Below, piece after piece: positions 58,701 through 64,000 of a DNA stretch of 64,000 nucleotides. Each line of letters begins with the position of its first letter. Position 1 is the stretch's first letter. Both the position numbers and the translations under genes were made by a program. Where the stretch lies: the NCBI RefSeq assembly GCF_958979055.1, contig NC_084892.1, positions 23,462,001 to 23,526,000 of the forward strand, given 5' to 3'. This stretch comes from Alnus glutinosa (taxonomy: Eukaryota; Streptophyta; Magnoliopsida; Fagales; Betulaceae). The notes beneath the pieces are model-generated. The model saw only the letters and a list, made by a program, of their open reading frames with translations. It ran no database searches and was not told the origin of the DNA.

Positions 58701-60389
58701 GAACAAAGAATTATACAATATGAGGACCTACATCTAATAGAATCGCAATTACAAAACTATGCACTATGTGACATTGAAAGATTAATGAACAAAAATGGAA
58801 GGTCATTGAGAGAATTTGAAACAATGCCATATCCAGACACGTTACTACTCAGAGAAGGTAACAATAGACTATTGCAAGAAGAATCAGATTATAACAAGAT
58901 TTCTTTGGCATAGGAGCATATAAAACTTGTTAGTGGTCTAAATTGTGAACAAATAAATATATATGATGCAATAATTAGATCTGTTATAGAAAACAAAGGT
59001 GGTTTTTTCTTCGTTTATGGACATGGTGGAACTGGAAAGACTTATTTATGGAGAACCTTGATATGTCGATTGCGGTCCAAAAGAAAGATAGTCATTGCAG
59101 TTGCATTGTCTGGAATTGCAGCACTTTTGTTACCTAGCGGAAGAACTGCTCATTCAAGATTTCAGATACTGATTAATGTAACAGATAACTCAACTTGCGG
59201 GATCAAGCAAGGTTCACATCTTGCAGAATTGGTGACAAGAACAAGTCTTATAATTTGGGATGAAGCTCATATGGCTCATCGAAATTGCTTTGAAGCTTTA
59301 GATTGTTCACTAAGAGATATTTTACGCTTCAGCAATCCCCAAAGTGGAGAAAAAACATTTGGAGGAAAAATGGTAGTCCTTGGTGGTGATTTTCGACAAA
59401 TACTACCAGTTGTAGCAAAAGGAAGAAGAGAAGAAATAGTTGAGGCATCAATTAATAGATCTTTATTATGGAAGAACTGTACAATTTTTACTTTGACAAA
59501 GAATATAAGGCTTCAACAAAATCAAGGTGATAGTGCTACAAAAGAATTTGCACAGTGAATTTTGAAAATAGGTGATGGAGAATTAAACGATAGTGAAAGT
59601 GGATCGGTCATTGATATACCACTTGATTTGATAATTCAACCTAAGACCCATCCTATTAACGCCATTGTGAATGATATCTACCCTGAGTTGCAGTCTAAAT
59701 ACACTGATGCTAAATATTTAGAAGACATAGCGATTTTAGCTCCAACAAATGATGATGTACAAGAGATAAATGACTACATAATTGATCTTATTAACGTTTA
59801 TGATGAAACGTATCTCAGTGTAGATTCAATATGTAAAGCTGCGAGCAACAATCAGAACCAAGATATCATGTACCCAATAGAATTTTTGAATTCATTGAAG
59901 TTCCTAGGTATTCCTAACCACAAACTCAGGCTCAAAGTTGGAATCCCTATAATGCTACTTCGAAATTTAAATCAAAGTGCTGGACTCTGCAACGATACAA
60001 GACTTTTAGTCACTTAGTTGTCAAAATGGTTTTTAGAAGGAAAAATCATCTCAGGAACTCATGTTGGAGATAAAGTATTCATTCCACAAATAGTACTATC
60101 TCCTTCCGATTCCAAATTGCCTTTTATTCTAAAAAGAAGACAATTTCCAGTATCTATTTGCTTCCCTATGACAATAAATAAAAGTCAAGGTCAGTCATTG
60201 CAACGTGTAGGCCTTTTCCTATCTAAACCTGTCTTCAGCCATGGCCAATTGTATGTAACTATCTCCAGAGTTACAAGTAGAAATGGCCTTAGACTATTTA
60301 TTGTAGATACACATGATGGTGACGAATTCAAAACAAAAAATATAGTATATAAAGAAATCTTCAACAACTTACCTAAATGTAACATTTAG
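55766..60389 (+). pseudogene. Helitron Rep/Pif1-like helicase, degenerate
   Basis: RepHel protein of a plant Helitron, which moves by rolling-circle replication. A plausible model has exon 1 at 55766-55931, exon 2 at 56030-57406 and exon 3 at 57493-60389, with GT...AG introns that keep one frame. Exon 2 holds the Helitron-like N-terminal domain. The Rep HUH motif (PHAHILLF) is at about 57527-57550, and the tyrosine motif YLFKYINKG at about 57936. The helicase shows Walker A GHGGTGKT (59019-59042), Walker B IIWDEAH (about 59250), GGDFRQILP (about 59383), INKSQGQS and VTISRVTSR near the end. Exon 3 has five premature stops (58248 TAA, 58698 TGA, 58911 TAG, 59556 TGA, 60015 TAG) but no frameshift, so it decayed by point mutation. 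Not functional as it stands. Confidence 0.9.
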
Positions 60390-60479
60390 CATAGATATTA
60401 ATGTTTTTAAACAATATATTATGATACTTACAAATATAATTAAATCCTACTAATTTCTATTGCTTTTTCAGGTGTTATT

Positions 60480-60560
60480 GAATCATAACAAGATGAATTA
60501 CGCATCTCTTGGTCAAATTTCACCTGACAATGATACATGGATCATAAAAGTTAGAATAAT
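60480..60560 (+). pseudogene. Remnant of the Helitron RPA-like gene start
   Basis: MNYASLGQISPDNDTW followed by IIKVRI resembles the first OB-fold strands of the replication protein A 70 kDa-like protein that many plant Helitrons carry after the helicase. It stops at TAG after about 23 residues, and I see no further OB-fold exons. The assignment rests on a short match. Confidence 0.4.
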
Positions 60561-60569
60561 ATAGATGTA

Positions 60570-60790
60570 GGCCTTCAATTTGTTTTGTAGCATTACTTTG
60601 ACTTACTTTTGGAAATAAATTGCAATACACACATAAGCATGTTCTCAATGTATATATCTTGCTACATCAATATTGAATTCATAAATTGAATTGTTATATA
60701 TTTATACTCTTCACCATTGCATTATTTGATGATTTTCTTAAATAATAAATAATATTATATGTTTAACTTGAGTTTTATGTACTATGTAGG
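60570..60790. repeat. Direct repeat flanking the Helitron coding region, right copy
   Basis: Partner of 55490-55690, roughly 80-85 per cent identical by eye. Confidence 0.72.
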
Positions 60791-61069
60791 TTGAAGGACT
60801 TTTTGGATTATGTGAGTTTTAAAGGGAGACAAAATAAAGTATGTAACTTCTTATGCAAATTTGGTTTTTTTAATATGTATTTTTCTTTTTCGAATGTTTA
60901 TATATATATGGGTTTTAATTGTATTGGCCGGAATATAATAGGTATAACACCAACAATAATATCATAGATTCCTGTTCATTGTCCATCAATGTTTTAATAA
61001 TCAGTGTCTAGCTAGGTCTTTTTCTTGCCATTTTTTCTTTATATTTCTTTTCAATTTAAACTACTATTA

Positions 61070-61169
61070 CATGTTTAAATTTATATAGATTAAGTGTTGC
61101 TGGATATATAGAAAATGACTATTACATTTGGCATATTAAATCTGTAAATTTAAAAGAATGCATATACAA

Positions 61170-61217
<48 letters not shown>

Positions 61218-61700
61218 GAGGATTGGGTGTGCTTGACGATGGCTATTTTTAAAATATAAAATAAAAAAATCAGTTTATAAAATTGATAATTATTTTTTTT
61301 TTTTTATCTTTATCCATTTATTTTTGTTTTACACTGTTTTGTGCATTACAATATTATGTAATTGTTCTCTTGAATTAAATTTAGTAAATGTAAATGTTAC
61401 ATGTTTAAATATATATGGACTAAGTGTTGTTGGATAGATAGAAAATGACTATCACATTTGGCACATTAAATCTGTAAATTTAAAAGAATGCATATACAAC
61501 CAATATTATATATATATATATAAAGGAGGATTGGGTGTGCTTGACGATGGCTATTTTTAAAATAAAAATAAAAAAATCAGTTTATAAAATGGATTTTTTT
61601 TTTTTTTTTAATCTTTACCCAGTTATTTTTGTTTTACACTATTTTGTGCAATACAATATTATGTAATTGTTCTATTGAATTAAATTAATTAGTAAATGTA
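61070..61700. repeat. Two ~320 bp tandem direct repeats with (AT)n
   Basis: Units start at about 61070 and 61400 with CATGTTTAAAT. Each contains an (AT)n followed by AAAGGAGGATTGGGTGTGCT and ends with AATATTATGTAATTGTTCT. The (AT)n is longer in the first unit (about 61170-61213). Non-coding. Confidence 0.85.
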
Positions 61701-61885
61701 AATATTCAATACATGTGATTTCAATAATAAGAAAATAATATTTATAATATTTTGCTTCATGTTTAGTGGTTTTAAATTATTCATTATTTGATTACGGTGA
61801 GTGTACGATTTTCTTTAGTTGAAATATGTTAATTGTTAATAATATTTTCTTTTGGGTTCCTTTAATCTATAGTTTGGACTGCAGC

Positions 61886-62247
61886 ATGACAGACAAACAT
61901 CATAAGAAAGATGAACGAGATCCCAATGGACGCTTACTCAGCCTGGTACGCTGGGCGTGTCACGAGAGATATGAAGTCCTCCGTTTGCATCCTTTCATGG
62001 TGAGGACTCCTAGCATTAGCGCGGGAGGGGACGACGTGTTCAAGTACATCGAGAGGGGATATCAAACAGGGGATTCGCTCATGCGTTCGCTTCTGATCCT
62101 AAGATAGCAACATCACTAAGTCGCTACCAACACTTGCATCAAACGCTTGAAGTTATTAATTTTCACCACATGATTGATTTGGAGTGTCAGGAGGAGACAA
62201 ATGTACCACCGCCAGAGTCCTCTGACAATGAGGACGATCATGCTTGA
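61886..62247 (+). pseudogene. Unidentified coding-like segment near the Helitron 3' end
   Basis: A GC-richer, coding-like stretch lies after a CTGCAG acceptor-like site. One frame from ATG 61886 runs to a stop at 62107. A second frame continues from about 62070 to TGA 62245-62247, ending in acidic SSDNEDDHA. One indel would join them. I do not recognise the protein. Its place just inside the Helitron 3' end fits a captured host gene fragment or a Helitron accessory exon. Confidence 0.4.
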
Positions 62248-62563
62248 CATATTTCAATTTCTCTATTATAAGTTTTCAAATTTCATGTTTATAGACTTGA
62301 TAAATTTTATGTAGCATTTTAATACAGATTATCTAGTTTGTAAATATTGAATACAAGTTATTCCAATGATGTGAGTGTACTATTTTGTTATTTGTTGCCG
62401 AGATAATTTACTATATACGTTTACGTATTTTCATTTTTATTCCTAAATTTTTATTTAGTTTCTAAAATTAAATGTAGCATTCTAAAAACATTTTTTAAAA
62501 CTACTTTGTATATTATTTATTCCTTTTTAAACATAAGCACATAACGTAATTTTAATTCATAAA

Positions 62564-62593
62564 AACCCGCGCATGACGCAGGTTATATGCTAG
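62564..62593 (+). mobile_element. Helitron 3' terminus: hairpin and CTAG
   Basis: AACCCGCGCATGACGCAGG with the following TT forms a stem (AACC/GGTT, one C-A mismatch, GCG/CGC). Six bases later comes CTAG (62590-62593), then T. This is the classical Helitron 3' end, which inserts between A and T without target duplication. Confidence 0.8.
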
Positions 62594-62849
62594 TATATAT
62601 AATAGAGGAATCACTAAGAATATTGCATAACATTCAGACAAGTGGCATCTTAAAATGCTTAAAAGTGTTCATTTTAAGTTAAACGGTGAGTTTAAGTTTG
62701 TGTTAAAATGTGATAGTAAACTCAATCTCTATTTGTATGCTAAATAAAAACCGAATCCCTATTTTTTCTCTCTCAAATAAAAAAAAAAAAAAAAAACTAA
62801 ACCCTATTTTGGTGTTAAACTAACTATTTTTTGAATCCCTATTTTTTCT

Positions 62850-62894
<45 letters not shown>

Positions 62895-63250
62895 AAAAAA
62901 CCGAACCCTATTTTTGTGTTAAACATGGGTAACCAACTCATTTATGCATAAGTTATTTTTTCTTACAAACTAACTAAAACTAAAACGTAGTGTTTCATAA
63001 TAACTGTGTTTACTGCACTTTCAAAATCACAACCCTTTACAAAATTGTTCTCTATACAAAATTCAAAACTATCTACTGCCCCTTGGAGTTCGTCTTCAAA
63101 TCTGATCAATCAAAAGGTTCTCTCTCTGTAGATTTGTTGGGATCATATGTATTATATATATATATATACACGATTATATGATTTTATGTTTTTTTTTTAA
63201 TCTGTGTTTTGTTGTGTTCCTGTGAATGATATTCTGCTTTTCGATATTTG
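62594..63250. repeat. Dispersed repeat, copy 2, abutting the Helitron 3' end
   Basis: Starts TATATATAATAGAGGAATC directly after CTAG and matches 52673-53250 in order. A poly-A run lies at 62851-62887 and (AT)n near 63155-63170. No gene is recognised. Confidence 0.45.
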
Positions 63251-63548
63251 CAGTGTTTAATATTATGCATAAACTGTTCCAACTATTTTAATATATGTAT
63301 GTATGTATAATTACAGAGCTTTTGCGTAGCGATGATTTATGAATTGTTTAAAATTTGCAAAGCGCAGAGTTCTTGGAGTATTCACTCACTTTTTTGTTTT
63401 AAAAAAAAGAAAAAAAGAAAAAAAAAAAGATGTCTAAACTTTTAAACTGTCACATTTGCGTCCAAACTTCAAATGAAACTATGCAAATAAAAAAATATTT
63501 ACTGCACTCTCATGCCTTTACCTTAAAGCACAACGATTATGATTGTAT

Positions 63549-63590
<42 letters not shown>

Positions 63591-64000
63591 TTTTGATTGT
63601 GAGATCATTTCTTTTTACCTTTACAAAATCTTTCTATACAAAAAATACAGTAAAATTTTTTTGCTTCAATAGAAACAAATGCTACTTGAGAATTTAGTCT
63701 GACTCATCTCCTCTGACACCATTTTGTAGGAAAGGAATCCCTCTCAAATTCCAGTAAAAACTCAAATATTGTATTATTATTAATTTATTATTATCACTTT
63801 CATTATTCAAAAGGCAGAAGCGAGAGACTTACAGAATTCTTCAAATCTTTACTCTGCCGTATTAAACATAAGGATTTCTTTCTAGATTTTATTTCCTTTG
63901 TAAGAAAACAGAGTTAAATGAATGCCTTTATGCAATATATGATTAGTATTTTTTTTTATTTTTTTTTTGTGAATTTCTTCTTCCTTTCCTTTTTTTTGGA
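63251..64000. other. AT-rich sequence to the window edge
   Basis: A poly-A run of about 38 lies at 63551-63588. No gene is recognised; the 80-codon frame at 63430-63672 runs through poly-A and is rejected. Confidence 0.5.

Noticed and set aside
52673..63250. The related sequences at 52673-53250 and 62600-63250 considered as LTRs of one large retrotransposon
   Set aside because: They lack TG...CA ends, primer-binding site and purine tract, are only patchily similar, and enclose a Helitron with its own 3' end.

Overview
This is plant nuclear DNA, almost certainly from a eudicot. It is AT-rich, with long (AT)n and poly-A runs, and carries hAT, Mutator-like, LTR, LINE and Helitron elements around intron-less EXO70 genes. 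The species cannot be fixed from the sequence. The clear host genes all encode one EXO70H-type exocyst subunit: two complete copies on the minus strand (4448-6346 and 28236-30134), one complete copy on the plus strand (43427-45325), and a truncated copy at the left edge (324-1222).

Layout. A segmental duplication dominates the left two thirds. Block A (1223-17084) recurs as block B (25011-about 41644), initially offset by exactly 23,788 bp. A third, partial copy of the distal end lies at 48018-50822 (block C). The first ~8.7 kb of A and B, including the EXO70H gene, look base-for-base identical apart from two slippage-prone tracts. From about 9934 onward the blocks differ by a few per cent and by whole insertions. 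Each block holds a ~304 bp MITE, an EXO70H gene, a 2.4 kb solo LTR with a CATAT target duplication, a conserved unidentified GC-rich segment, a poly-A retroposon-like unit and two small hAT elements. Only A carries a 903 bp hAT element; the empty site is preserved in B.

Between A and B lies a 7.6 kb LTR retrotransposon (18199-25774, minus orientation) with a Tat/gypsy-like primer-binding site and a purine tract but no recognisable gag or pol. Its interior holds an N-terminal fragment of an ATX3/4/5-type histone H3 methyltransferase gene, including the PWWP domain, now broken by one stop and one frameshift. It also holds three arrays of tandem repeats. A truncated end of the same element forms the left boundary of block A, fused directly to the broken EXO70H copy.

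To the right, EXO70H copy 3 (+) sits between a LINE 3' fragment (41645-42638) and a decayed LINE (45419-48017, minus). Block C follows, then a lone RNase H fragment, satellite-like tracts, a 513 bp Mutator-like element, and a degenerate Helitron (Rep and Pif1-like helicase, 55766-60389). The Helitron's 3' hairpin and CTAG end are visible at 62564-62593. A sequence related to one upstream of the Helitron starts immediately after that end, suggesting Helitrons inserted end to end.

The EXO70H proteins would act in the exocyst, tethering secretory vesicles at the plasma membrane. Everything else is transposon history. I found no tRNA, rRNA, CRISPR or operon-like system. The most notable items are the gene-capturing non-autonomous LTR element, the mosaic identity of the EXO70H duplication (recent duplication, gene conversion or assembly duplication), and the Helitron architecture.
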